Assembly: GCF_009905375.1 (NCBI RefSeq)
Contig: NC_133653.1
Span: 96,708,609-96,772,608, forward strand
Source: Apium graveolens
Taxonomy: Eukaryota; Streptophyta; Magnoliopsida; Apiales; Apiaceae
Direction of reading: 5' to 3'
DNA length: 64,000 nucleotides
Both the position numbers and the translations under genes were made by a program. Position 1 is the stretch's first letter; each line of letters begins with the position of its first letter. Below the pieces are notes generated by a model. The model did not search any database. It saw only the letters and a program-made list of their open reading frames with translations, and was not told the origin of the DNA. Of this stretch, positions 48,264 to 59,855 are shown piece after piece.

Positions 48264-51200
48264 TGTAACGCCCTTCAAACCCGGGTCAGAAGTTTGGGGC
48301 TTATAACACACACACCACAATATATAAACCTGTATTTAAATTATTATAAACATTGACCCTTTTACACAACCACGGATCGTAACAGGTTAAAGTATGAAAA
48401 CAAGCCACAACCTTAACTTTTATTATATCATACCAAACCCCAACTAGTTTAACTTACAATTGATAATGATATCGTTCTTACAATCTTACATATCTTATTT
48501 ACAATGTAAAACTCCTGCTAGCTCGATCCAACTTAACCGGAAACACTAGCTCGCACACTAGACAGGAAATCATCGTTACCAACACTTTCCTTTTCAACTG
48601 TTGAAAACATAAAAAGTTTTGCAAGAGTGAGTTAACTAGCTCAGCAAGTCATAATAGCAACAACTGAGGTTAAACAATAATCAATTGAAGTGGTTCAAAA
48701 GAATCAAATTTCTGAATAAGCAATAATTAGAATTGGATATTCACTTTTCATTTTAAAACCAAGGTTAAGCTGCTGATCAGTCACGCACTAACCCCGAGCA
48801 AGGCTCCCAGCTTTGCTCTATATACTGGATCCAAGGCACGCATTGGCCTATTATGACCACGAATCTGGTCTGACCACGAATCTGGTCCATATTTATAAAA
48901 CCATCCAATTCTAAAATAATTCAATATGATAATCAATGTAAATTAATAAGCTGAATCGTAAACAACATTTATCTTGAAGCATAGGGTGATTCATAACACC
49001 ATGAAGGCATAACATGGAATTCAAAAAGATTGGCTTTCAAAGGAAAGAATCCGAAAGTAGAAGACCAAGGGTTCAAGGGGTCCAAGAATTGGTCTTCTGT
49101 TAAACAAGGAATAAGGGTTGGTATGTTAAGAAATTTAATATCAGAATCAGTATGTGGAAGATATATATTTGTGGAGTAGTATCGTATGTGTATGGCTAGT
49201 ATTTGGGAATTCAATAATCAATAGTTTTTGAAGAATAAGGCTTATGGCTCAACATCAATAAGAATCAGGGTTCAAGGTTAAATAGTTTAAAGTGCTTGCA
49301 GTATAACACATGAGTTATTTTGAATAATAGCAACATATTATGAAACAGTTTGAAAATATTTGCAATATATCTTGAAAAAGGTTCAGAAGTACTTGCCTTA
49401 TTATCGATAATTTCCACTTTACTTGTACTCATCTACTAGTTTCACTTATCAACCACTTTCCTTCTCTTTTTATGCCTTGCTTCTATTTATCAATCACTTG
49501 CCTTCCAATTCTATGCTTCGATTCTATTTATGGATCACTGGTTTCCTTTTCTATGTCTTGCTGACTCTGCTAGCCATCACAAGTATCTATCAATACTCAA
49601 TCTCATATCATTATAATCGTCACATAGACGTCATAAGCTTTTGTCTACCCTTCGTTTTACCCAAATCCGATTTACGGATTAAAAGTTATGACTAAAACAG
49701 TCAAACAATAACCACATAGGAATTAACACATCAATAAGGTAGCACGTAGCACATAGCATGCAAGATATTCGATCAAAATAATTTTTTAAAGAAGATTCGG
49801 GGTCAAAATAATTTTTTGGGTATTTAATACGAATTTTTAAACATTTTTCAGAATAAAAATTGGACTCCGAATCATTTTATAATTAAATAATAGGGTTCGA
49901 ACACCCTAATTGGCTTTAAAATAATTTTATTATAATTATCGAGCTTTGAAAATAATTTAAAATAACATTTTAAAGCTCGAAACTATTTTTCAGAATTTTT
50001 AAATCAATTTTGAATAATTAAATCTAGTTAAATAATTAATTAAAATCAATTAATAAATAATTAAAGTAATTAAACAATTAATATTTAAATTAATTGACTA
50101 ATTAATTAATTAATTACTAACTAAAATTAATTAAATAAATAATTTAGATTTATTTTTGAATTAAAAATAATTTTTGAAATTTAAAATAACCATTTTTGGA
50201 TTTTTTGGAAATTAAAAACAATTTTCTGAAAATAATATAAAAAGAAAATACAATTTTTTTGTAATTATATAAACAACAATCTGATTTTTGGAATTTTTAT
50301 AAATAGAAATCTGAATTTTATGAATTTTTAAAACCAGAATATCACGTTTGCAAACCAGGGAAAACTTCGGGGTACCAAAGTGTAATCCTCCCGTCGTCTT
50401 CCCCGATTTGAGCTCTGGTGGCCGGCTGCCATTAACGGCGGCCACCAAGCTTTTCCGGCCACCTTGCAAAGTGCCCAGAACGACACCAAAATCACAGCGA
50501 ATGACGTACATACTTCCAGAAACACAACAGCCTACTTCAAATCGGTCAAAACTTCGGCGATTAACCGAAAAAAGACGCCGAAGTTTACGCCGCCGTTTCT
50601 CTGCTTTTTCCGGCGAACAGCTTCCAGGCATCCTCGAATCAACTTGTACACACCAATCGACTCGTTTTTAAATGATCTATACATTGGTATTACTCATTTG
50701 CACCCAGGTTCAATAGAAATGAAATACGCAATTTCAATTTAGAACATGCAAACGATTTAACCCTAGTTTAATAACACGAGAATCAAACATCAATTTCTAT
50801 ATGTTATTGAACTCTATTTTTGACATATAATATACCAAATTGACCAGAAAAATATTATCTACATGATGGAATCATCAAATCATATCAACAACATCAAGAA
50901 CAAATTTTCATAATTTAATCTTTAATAAATTCGAAATAAAACAATTTAATAAGAAAGATACCTTGATTTCTGCATAAAAACGGATGATTGATTAAGGAAA
51001 AGGTTTTCGAGAGCTTCGTTTTGATATGCTGCACGCCTGATTCAGAGTTCGATAACGCCTTCATTCGTGCGTTTGATTTTCAAGAACACGATATTAATTC
51101 GACAGTTTCTCTGTATTTTACGGGATTTTACTGACTGATTATGATTATACGAATAAAATGAAATGATAAAAGGGCTATATATATTTTTGGAATATTGGTT

Positions 51201-51835
51201 CGTTCTGGATCGTTTTGGATCGTTAAATTAGTTACTTAGCCGCTAAGTAACTGCAAAGACGATCCGATTTAATACCTGTATTGGATAATTATCCAAACCA
51301 GGCTTTTTATAAAACACCTTATGCGAAAATAATATAATATTATCCCGTCTTTTAAGAATACGGGTTTTGTTGATTCATCAAAATGATTATCGTATCGAAA
51401 ATCTCGCGCCGGGCCGCGCACGGGTCAAACCGTAATCCGGATCGAAAAAGTCAAAATACGGAAAATGTCTTGAATTACCAGATTAGGTTAGGAAGGAGTT
51501 TTCGGAAGAGTTTCGGGTTATAAAAACATAAAAACGGTTGAAGTCGGAAGATTCCCGGCTTTATAAAATAATTTTGTAATTATTTAAAAAATAATAAATA
51601 AATTCATAAATCAATATAAAATCATATAACAGCCCAAAAATTACCAGAAAAATACCGTAATTATCTATATTTTATTCTGGTCATAATAAAATTAACGTAC
51701 TTATACTGTATCACATATACGCATTCATATATTCACACCAATCATCAGATAATTCACCAAAAATCACATAATAGTCATATAAAAATTATTTATTTATTAA
51801 TGAAATTAATTACGTGCGATATCCCGGATGTTACA
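48264..51835 (-). mobile_element. Solo LTR B of the gypsy element 3 family (3,572 bp)
   Basis: On the plus strand it runs from TGTAACGCCCTTCAAACCC to ATCCCGGATGTTACA, with a perfect CTTAG duplication on both sides (48259-48263 and 51836-51840). Its reverse complement matches the start (TGTAAYATCCGGGATAT) and end (CCAAACTTCTGACCCGGGTT) of the LTR at 56306-59840. No internal sequence is attached. An ORF of 139 codons (50212-50631, minus) lies in the GC-richer leader part and is probably not coding. Confidence 0.93.
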
Positions 51836-51840
51836 CTTAG

Positions 51841-52299
51841 CGCCATGAACTAACTAGCCTATAAAAAATAATGATATTGCCAATATTCATTTTAATGGAT
51901 ATCACTCGAGAAGCACTGCAATAACAAAACAAAGAAACTGTCAATCTTTAACGTGTACCAATTGATTCAAATTTATGCAAGGTGTACAATATGTGCAAAG
52001 CAGGTAAAATGCGAAGCATGCAAGGCATGTAAGGGGTGTAAGGTGGGCATGGTGTAAATGTTACACAAAGTGCACTAAGTGTGTAAAACATGCAAAGTGC
52101 TCCCGGATGAACTTGTCCACACACACAAAACCAAACTTAAGTCCCTTGGACCTATCCAAACTTAATTGGGGGTAAAAAATTTCTCACAAAGACTCTCACA
52201 GGTCAACAAGGTCCTCCTGAATCAATTTATCCTCACGAAAAACACTCAACCTAAGTCCTTGCACATATCTAAGCTTAAGTATTATAGGACAATAATTAA
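51841..52299. other. Host sequence between solo LTR B and the Reina-like LTR
   Basis: This probably continues the Tat-like element. It contains a 9 bp-periodic array (51965-52105) and two diverged copies of an approximately 75 bp segment (about 52105-52170 and 52218-52290). A CTTAATTGGGGG run near 52160 could be a polypurine tract. No ORF with known motifs was seen. Confidence 0.45.
51965..52105 (+). repeat. Degenerate 9 bp-periodic array (GCAAGGTGT / AAGGCATGT type)
   Basis: Successive 9-mers such as GCAAGGTGT, ACAATATGT, GCAAAGCAG, AAGGCATGT, AAGGGGTGT and AAGGTGGGC keep spacing over about 140 bp. They share the AAGGT and ATGC words of the other arrays. Confidence 0.65.
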
Positions 52300-52513
52300 T
52301 GTGATATCAAATGCAAAGATTATACGAATTCTCAAGAACAATCAATTTTATTTTTCTAAAAGAAAGTGTATAATTAAGCGTAATAATAATATGTGTTTCA
52401 CGCGATATAGATACTGTCAAAATAACCTAGTGGGCCAAAACAATTTATAAAATGAAATGTAATAAGTCTGTACATAATAATAATTTATATAATGACATGA
52501 CTGATGCCTATCA
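52300..52513 (-). mobile_element. Probable short 3' LTR of the Reina-like element
   Basis: On the minus strand it would start TGATAGGCATCAG right after a polypurine tract (GGTGGGGAGT) and end TTTGATATCACA. The right border is well supported; the left border is chosen from the CA end and an LTR size typical of Reina elements. Confidence 0.55.
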
Positions 52514-52917
52514 ACTCCCCACCCGCTAAGAAAATTTCGGCTTTGTCGAACTAAACTCGGTATAGCGCCGCAAAAGATCAGGAACAAGCCTCTAAAACTC
52601 TAAAGCGCTGATCCATGTGCATTCATCATCTGACCTGCCACTCCAATGAACCACGTACTAGTGATCGCCAACACAAATTCGAGTCGGCATGTAGCTCTCA
52701 TCAAGAACATCAATAGGCACATCAACTGTCTGATGTGAAGAAACATAATGGGGTGCTGGGGGCACAAGTACTGGTGGGGTAGATATATGGATCAGTGGAG
52801 CTCAAAAAAGCTGGTGGAGAATTGGATGACAAAGGTGAAGAAACGGAAGGTGAAGAAAGTAAAGAAAAAAGGATAAATGTCACTGGGTCCATGAAAAGGA
52901 GTAAGATCTCCCACATT

Positions 52918-53391
52918 AAACACAAACCCAATCGACATACCACTAGAAAGATCTAACTCATAAACGTTAGTACTAACTCTCTTACAAATTCGAAATGGAC
53001 CCATCCTCTTAATATGTACTTTTTTCCAAGCACCAGGAGATAACCTCTCACTGCGGTATCGCAACATAACCTGATCACCATCATTATACTCCTGAAACAT
53101 ATGATGAGCATCTTCAGCAGACTTATACTTTTTATTGCTTAAATTAATTTTCTGACGTATCTCAGCATCAAACTCATGAACGTGACGTGAAAAAGACTTT
53201 GTCGACTCAGTAGGCCTATATGAAAGTGGAAGTGGAACCAAATCAACAGGTTTCCTAGCCCAATGGCCAATATACGCCTCGAAAGGACTGACACATGTAG
53301 ACCTAATAACAGAACTGTTATAGGACAAATCAGTGGTAGGAAAAACCTTATCCCAAGTGGAGACATAATCTCTTATAAGACACCTAATCAA
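52918..53391 (-). pseudogene. Integrase C-terminal region of a Reina-like gypsy element
   Basis: The minus frame from 53391 reads YNSSVIRSTCVSPFEAYIG, then EFDAEIRQKINLSN, YNDGDQVMLRYRSERLSPG and finally SIGFVFNVGDLTPFHG. This is the standard end of gypsy integrase (AYN-S-----SPFE--YG; R--H--D--IR-KI; F-VGD-V----RPER; F-VEDL-PY-G). This block is free of stops for about 160 codons, so it is one of the better-kept parts of any element here. After the conserved part the frame runs on into a Phe-rich tail of no value. No chromodomain is visible. Confidence 0.9.
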
Positions 53392-53980
53392 ATCACCTAG
53401 AATCTTATTAACGACCTCAGTCTATCCTTCGGTCTGTAGAGTATAGGCGATGAAGAATGTGAGCCTAATCCCAAGCAACTTCCACAGAGTCCTCCAGAAG
53501 TAGATCACAAACTTCACATCTCTATCAGAAACTATGGTCAATGGAACACCATGTATTCTGAAGATCACATTAAGAAGATGGATACAGTATGAGGGGCATT
53601 ATCAGTCTTACTATAAGAAATAAAGTGAGCCATCCTAGTAAAATAATCCACAATAACGAAGACTAAGTCATGCCCACTACGTGTCTTAGGTAACCCTAAT
53701 ATAAAATCCTACTAAGGTCCTCCCAAGAAACATGAGCAATTGGAAGAGGAATGTATAAGCCCGTATTCTGTTTCTTACCATTGCCCTTCTGACAAATACG
53801 ACACCCTGCAACTATACGAGTGACATCCCTCTTCAAACTATGCCAATAAAATATCTCATCAATAATAGCAATGGTCTTATCTTGACTAAAGTGACCCGCA
53901 GCCCTCCCGCATGTAACTCCCTCATGAGATAATTCCTTAAAGACGTACTGGGGATACACAAGTGAACCCCTCGAAACAAG
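53392..53980 (-). pseudogene. Integrase zinc-binding and core region, Reina-like element
   Basis: At 53740-53959 the minus strand has the H-H-C-C zinc finger (AGHFSQDKTIAIIDEIFYWH ... CRICQKGNGKKQNTGLY). Below it, to 53392, the core is readable as DLVFVIVDYFTRMAHFI and LYRPKDRLRSL but contains several stops and a frameshift. The first core Asp is kept; the SDRD region with the second Asp is degraded. Confidence 0.85.
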
Positions 53981-54560
53981 TATCCCTCATGAATACAAAA
54001 CTCTCTCAAAGGTGGATAAATGGGAACTTGAAAGCTAGCATATATCTCTCCAAGATCTTGACACAAGGGGTAATCCTGGATCATATGTGCAAATTCGACT
54101 ACCTCTACAATCAAAATGTTATTGGGAATGGATACCCTACTAAGCATATCTGCGACTTTATTCTCGCTACCTTTGCAATACCTAAGTACAAAAATATACT
54201 TCTGAAAAAACTCAAACCATTTAGCATGTCGATGATTAAGCTTCTTCTAGGCATTAATATACTACAACACCTGGTAATATGAGTATAACATAAACTCATT
54301 TGGTAACAAATAGTATCGCCAATACCTAAGCACCTGAACTGCAGCAAAAAACTCCGTCTGATAGGTGGTATACGTCCTCTCGGCCTCATTAAGCTTTTCA
54401 CTTAAGAAACCTATAGGATGGCCCTCCTGATTCAATACTCCAACTATACCTATGCCCGAAGCATCACACGGTACCTTAAAAACCTTACCAAAATCCGGTA
54501 AAGTAAGGACTGGAGTGTGTGTCCGCTTATCCTTTATGTCGGTAAAGGCTCTCGCAACTG
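53981..54560 (-). pseudogene. RNase H region, Reina-like element
   Basis: Minus-strand pieces include PCDASGIGIVGVLNQEGHPI, SEKLNEAERTYTTYQTEFFA and VLRYWRYYLLPNEF, then NKVADMLSRV leading to the integrase finger. They match gypsy RNase H (D-S--GIGAVLSQ-GHPIAFFSEKL-EA---Y-TYD-E---V------W--YL). Frameshifts between pieces break it. RNase H and integrase follow each other without a gap, as in an intact pol. Confidence 0.85.
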
Positions 54561-55577
54561 ACTTAAACCAAACAAACTCCAGTTTTTTTATGCTATCAGC
54601 ATGAGAGCCATAATGATTTTAATCCTCTAATAAACCTCTAATAGAAGGTAGCCAATTTATGGAAAATTGCACCTCATGGATATTTGAAGGTTCAGACCAC
54701 TCTCAAATGGCCTTTACCTTCTCCATGTCAACAAAAACCCCATTATTGGAAATGATAAATCCAAGAAATATCACGGAGTCACGAATGAAAGAGCGCTTCT
54801 TCAAATTCACATACAGCCTCTCATGTAAGAGAACTGGTAGAACCTAAAGCAAGTGAGATAAGTGCTCTTCACGCGTGGGGCTGTAGATGGGTATGCCATC
54901 GAAATATACGACATTAAATATGCCAACAAAAGGATGAAGCACATGGTTCATGGCTCTTATGAACGTACTCAGGGAATTGGATAGCCCAAACGGTAGGACT
55001 AGCCACTCATAAATCCCTTATGTGGTCTTAAAGGCAGTCTTCCACTCATTTCCCTCTCGGATACTATATCCACTCTTTAAATCAATCTTCGTGAAGAAAT
55101 GAGCTCCAACAATCATATCTAGCATATCATCAAGTCTAGGAATGAGAAACTTATACTTGACGTGATCTTGTTGATAGCTCGACTATCACAACACATCCTC
55201 AAACTTCCATCAGCCTTTGTTGTGAACAAGGCTAGTATTATTCAAGGGTTAAGACTCTCTCTCATAAACCCCTTATTTGAAAACTCCTCAACCTGTCACA
55301 ACATCTCTATCTGCTCCGTTGGATTTATCCAATAGTGCAGCGGGTTAGGTAAAAAAGACCTAGGGACTATTTCTATAGTGTGCTGGAAATACCTAAGAGG
55401 TGGCAAACCCTTGGGTAGCTCATCGGGCATGACATCTGCAAACTCATCAAGAATTTTTTGAACATCCCTAGAACTCCCCGTACCCCGCTCTACGGGTGCG
55501 TCTCTCACCTCTCTGGCAACTAGCATATATACAACCTTAGACCCTAAAGCATATCTCTCAAACTCACTCATCTTCAC
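54561..55577 (-). pseudogene. Reverse transcriptase region, Reina-like element
   Basis: The minus strand begins with DEFADVMPDELPKGLPPLR and HYWINPTEQIEML (55296-55577). It continues as [22 protein letters not shown], then [18 protein letters not shown] and [12 protein letters not shown]. The order and spacing are those of gypsy RT. The active-site box has FDG in place of FDD, and a stop follows KTT. The phrase LPPLR--QH-I belongs to the Reina branch of chromoviruses. Confidence 0.9.
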
Positions 55578-55658
55578 AATATGGAGAGGTTTAGTTGGTT
55601 GTGTAGGTACAATGTTTCCTTTCGACCCACTACAGTGAATCTAACAAGGCATGCTGGA

Positions 55659-56057
55659 TCACAAGTTGACCTTCTTGCCATTATGCATAAACACATAAGT
55701 GTTCTGCCTCCCATAGTGAGTCACATTGCGGTCATATATCCAAGATCGCCCTAGGAGTATATGAGCAACCTCCATGGGAAAGACATCACACCATACACTC
55801 TCCTTATAATCCTTAAGGTGGATCGGTACAAGACATCTGTGGGTCACAAGAATAGATGTCTTCTTCACCCAAGCGATATTATATGAGTGTGGATGTGGTT
55901 CAACCTTCAGCTTCAATCGCGTAACTGTGATCTCGGTAACCACATTCAGAGGGTAACCCCTATCAATACTAACCTTAGACGATACCCCCCTAACTTTATT
56001 AAAGATGTGAAAGATAAAAGTCCTCCCACAATCTACCTCCCTTGCGTGAGTAGACAT
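55659..56057 (-). pseudogene. Retropepsin-like protease, Reina-like element (132 aa)
   Basis: The frame contains VSIDRGYPLNVVTE, where the catalytic D-G-G/D-S-G loop is expected as IIDGGS-xN-VA, so the active-site loop appears changed to DRG. Downstream it has SVWCDVFPMEVAHILLGRSW and YDRNVTHYGRQNTYVFMHNG. The latter match the family's V-CDVVPM-A-H-LLGRPW-FDR-V-HDG--N-Y-F. It is open for its whole length. Gag and the 5' LTR would lie to the right and are displaced by gypsy element 3. Confidence 0.88.
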
Positions 56058-56305
56058 CTATCAAATGACGCTCAACTAAAATTTGACAAACTGCAGGCTC
56101 TGCTCAGCCTCGTCATTCAGGGGATCACCGGGAGTGTACTCCTCCTCAATATCTTGATCATCCTCCCCCTCTAAAGCTCCCTTTATTGCTTCATCTGATA
56201 CTGCTCTACTATGGTTCACACTATTCTTCTTCTTCGGTACTTAAACGATCTATGCCCTGGCTGCTAATAATAGAAGCATGTAAGAGTGGAGTTACCTATG
56301 GACTG

Positions 56306-59300
56306 TGTAATATCCGGGATATATCGTGTAATTATTTTTGCTAATAAATAATTATTATATGTGTTCAGTATCTATTCTGTGAATTAATTATTAAGTGTTA
56401 TCTGTGTTTGGATATTTAAAAATAATATTAATTAAGTATTTTAATTTTTATATGTTCCAAATAAAATATAGATAATTGTCATATCTTCCTAATTATTTTT
56501 CTGTTGATTTATGAATTTATAGGAATCATATGGATTCTATAAAATCTTTTTCCGGGTATTTAAAATCTATTTTATTAAAAACGGGAACCAACCGACGTCA
56601 TCCGTAGTTACGTTTTTGGAACCCGAAACTCTTCCGAGAACTCCTTCCTAACCCAATTGCAATATTCAGAGCATTTTCCGTGTTTCGACTTTTTCGATTC
56701 GGCGTACGGTTTGTCCTGCGCAGGTCCCGGCGCAACATTTTCGATACAATATTCGTTTCATCAATAAAACTCGTATTTTCGATAAACGTGAGCTTTTATT
56801 AAACTATCACAATTATCACCTCGTAGTACGTGTAACCAGGCACTGAGACCAAGACCGCAGTACAAATTGTACTGATTTGGATAATTATCTCGAAAACCGG
56901 TACCGTTTGGATCAGTTTTTATAAATAAACGTACCGTTTTATATCCTGAATGATCCAATGGGATACTAATTTCCCGTAATTATAAATAGCTTCAACCGTA
57001 TTTTATTTTGTACCGAAAATCATTTGCAAACAATTAAATAAATAATTATTCAGAGAAATGAACCGTGTTCTTCGTGTTCTTCGTAATCAAACAAAGACTT
57101 GAAGGCATTATTGGAATCCGATCGAGGCGTATGAATAGTCAAAACGAAGCTCTCGACAAGACAATCGTAGCCGTATCAAAATCTTCAAATAAGGGTATTT
57201 ATTTTTCAATTTCATATTTTTCAGTTTTTAATTATTTACACTTAAATTTAGTTTTTGATTCAGAGGGATTGCTTGAATGTTTGGTTAACTGAATATGATT
57301 CCTGAGATCATGATGATCATTTTCATATATGCCTTGCGTGATTTTGGTTTTGTTTTGATAAAAACCGAACTTTTGGTTTTTTATAAAGTTTCAATTTGAA
57401 TTTCTGATTCTGTTTTTGATTGTTGAATGTTAAAAGTTAAGGTGTTAGATTCTATAGGTTCTGGCCTTTAATTCCCCGTATAATTCATCGAATTTAGTAT
57501 AGAAACCAAGAACTTCGTTTATCCGGCGAAGTTCGCCGCTTGGGTTTGATTTTTGGTCGGAGATCGAGTTCTGGTATCTGGACGAGGTTGCTGTTGTTGT
57601 TTATGGATGGATGATGAAATTTTGAATGATTTTGCACCAAAAATGAACAGAAACCGTGCTGAATTAACTTTGTTTGACTCGCCGGAATGTCGCCGGTTTC
57701 TGGAAATTTTCCTGATTCCGGTTGACATTCAAGCAAACTCCGGTGATGTTCTTGGGAGAAGGGATTTTGATCCATCTGTTTCCATTTGCAAGGCTTATAA
57801 ACTGTTTCTGGAATTTCCTATTTTCTAATAAATTCAAAAATCCTTTATTTATTTTTCTAAAATCCATTTATAATTCCAAAAATCATTATTTTTAATTTTG
57901 AAAATTATTTCTAAATCCAAAAATAAATCTGAATTTGTAATTAATTAATTTTAGTTAATAATTAATTATTTAATTGGTCAATTAATTTAAATATTAATTG
58001 ATTAATTAATTTAATTACTTATTAATTAATTTTTAATTAATTAATTAATTAGATTTAATTATTTAAAAATGATTTAAAAATTCCGAAAAATAGTTTTGAG
58101 CTTTAAAATATTATTCTAAATTATTTTTAAGGCTCGATAATTATTATAAAATTATTTCGAAGCCAGAATTGGCCAACCGAACCCTGTTTAATACACCAAA
58201 ATTGATCCAACAACCCGTTTTAATTCCGAAAAATATTTTAAAAATCATTTTAAGTAACCGAAAGTCTGTTTATGACCCGAGACTCCTTTGTAAATGATAT
58301 GTCATTGATTATTTGACGTGTTATGTGCTATATGTGACTTGTTGATTGACTGTCGGTCTATATGTTCAGTGTTTACTTGTTTATAGCGTAACTTTTAATC
58401 CGTAAATCGGATTTGGGTAAAATGAAGGGTAGTTAAAACCTTATGACATCCATGTGATGATTAGAATTATGTGAGATGAATATTGATAGATACCTATGAT
58501 GCCTAGCAGAGTGAGCAAGGCGTAGGAAAGAGAAGCAGGTGATCAGAAAATGGAATTGATATGTAGAAAATACGGCAAGTGATCAGAAAATAGAATCGAG
58601 GCATAGGAAAAGTAGACGAGTGGTTGTCGAAGAAAGTTATTGGGCGAGTACAAGTGAAATTGGAATCGATTATGATAAGGCAAGTAATCCTAAACCTTTC
58701 TCGAGATATAATGCAAATATTTTTAAATTCTCGTGTGACATGCTGTTAATACCCAAATAGCTTTGTTTTATATACTGTAAATACTTTGAATCCTTCAGCC
58801 TTGAACCTGAGCCACATCATTTGATCTTTGAGCCGTAAGCCTTATTCTTTGTAAACCATTTCTTGTTGATTTACCAAATACTAAACCACACAAATACGAT
58901 ACTACTCCACAAATATATATCTATTATATACCAAACACTGGAACAGAATTGTTTACACATACAGAAACTTTTATACTCAAACCATACCTTGTGATATGAA
59001 AGTACTAAAACCTTGTAAAAACACTAGTCATCTAATACCCGATTACCCTACCGGCTGGAGGCCAATTCTTTTATATACGTTGACATACCCTTTCGGTAAC
59101 CATGAATTTTTACCATGCTTTTATGCAAATGTTTTATTGTTATTGATTATGATCTGGATTTATTGAATTCTATTGTTTATCATATTGAACTGCTTTAGAA
59201 TTGGATAGTTTTTATATAGAGACCAGATTCGTGGTCAGACCATATCAATGGTCAAGTCAGGCAATGTGTGCCTTGGATCCAGTAATGAGAGCAGTGCTAT

Positions 59301-59840
59301 GTACTTTGCTCGGGGTTAGTGCGTGACTGATCAGCAGCCTAACCTTGGTTTTAAAAACTTAAAATGAATATCCAATTCTATTGGTTGTTTAACAAGAAAC
59401 TTGATTCCTTTGAATCATCTCATTTATTATTGTTTAACCTCACTTATTGATAATATGACTTGCTGAGCTAGTTAGCTCACTCTTGCGAATCTTTTTATGT
59501 ATTCTACAGTTAAGAAGGATACGGTTGATAGCGAAGTTTCTCAGTTCAATGTTCGAGCTAGGATTCCAGATTATGATTGATCGAGCTAGCAGGAGCTTAT
59601 TACAGTAGTGAGATAGTAAGGTTGTAAGAATAATTTCGTATCAGTTGTAAATTAAATTAGTTGTGAATTTGTTATGTTGTAATAAAAGTTAAGGCTGTGG
59701 CTTATTTTCATACTTTAACCTGTTGCGATCCGTGGTTATGTAAAGCAGGGTCATTGCAAATAATATTTTATATACAAGTTTATATATTGAGTATGTGTTG
59801 TGGACCCCAAACTTCTGACCCGGGTTTGGAGGGCGCCACA
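56306..59840 (+). mobile_element. 5' LTR of gypsy element 3 (3,535 bp)
   Basis: It starts TGTAATATCCGGGATATATCG and ends TTTGGAGGGCGCCACA, followed by a primer site. It belongs to the same family as solo LTR B. The element continues beyond the window end, so the 3' LTR and target duplication cannot be seen. It is inserted in the Reina-like element upstream of its protease. A 91-codon ORF at 57553-57828 lies in the leader part and is not a recognised protein. Confidence 0.92.
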
Positions 59841-59843
59841 GGT

Positions 59844-59855
59844 TGATATCAGAGC
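59844..59855 (+). other. tRNA-iMet primer-binding site of gypsy element 3
   Basis: TGATATCAGAGC differs from TGGTATCAGAGC by one G-to-A change. It starts four bases after the LTR end. Confidence 0.88.

Noticed and set aside
50212..50631. 139-codon minus-strand ORF in solo LTR B
   Set aside because: It lies in the GC-richer leader of an LTR. Gypsy element 3's LTR has only a shorter, different frame at the equivalent place.
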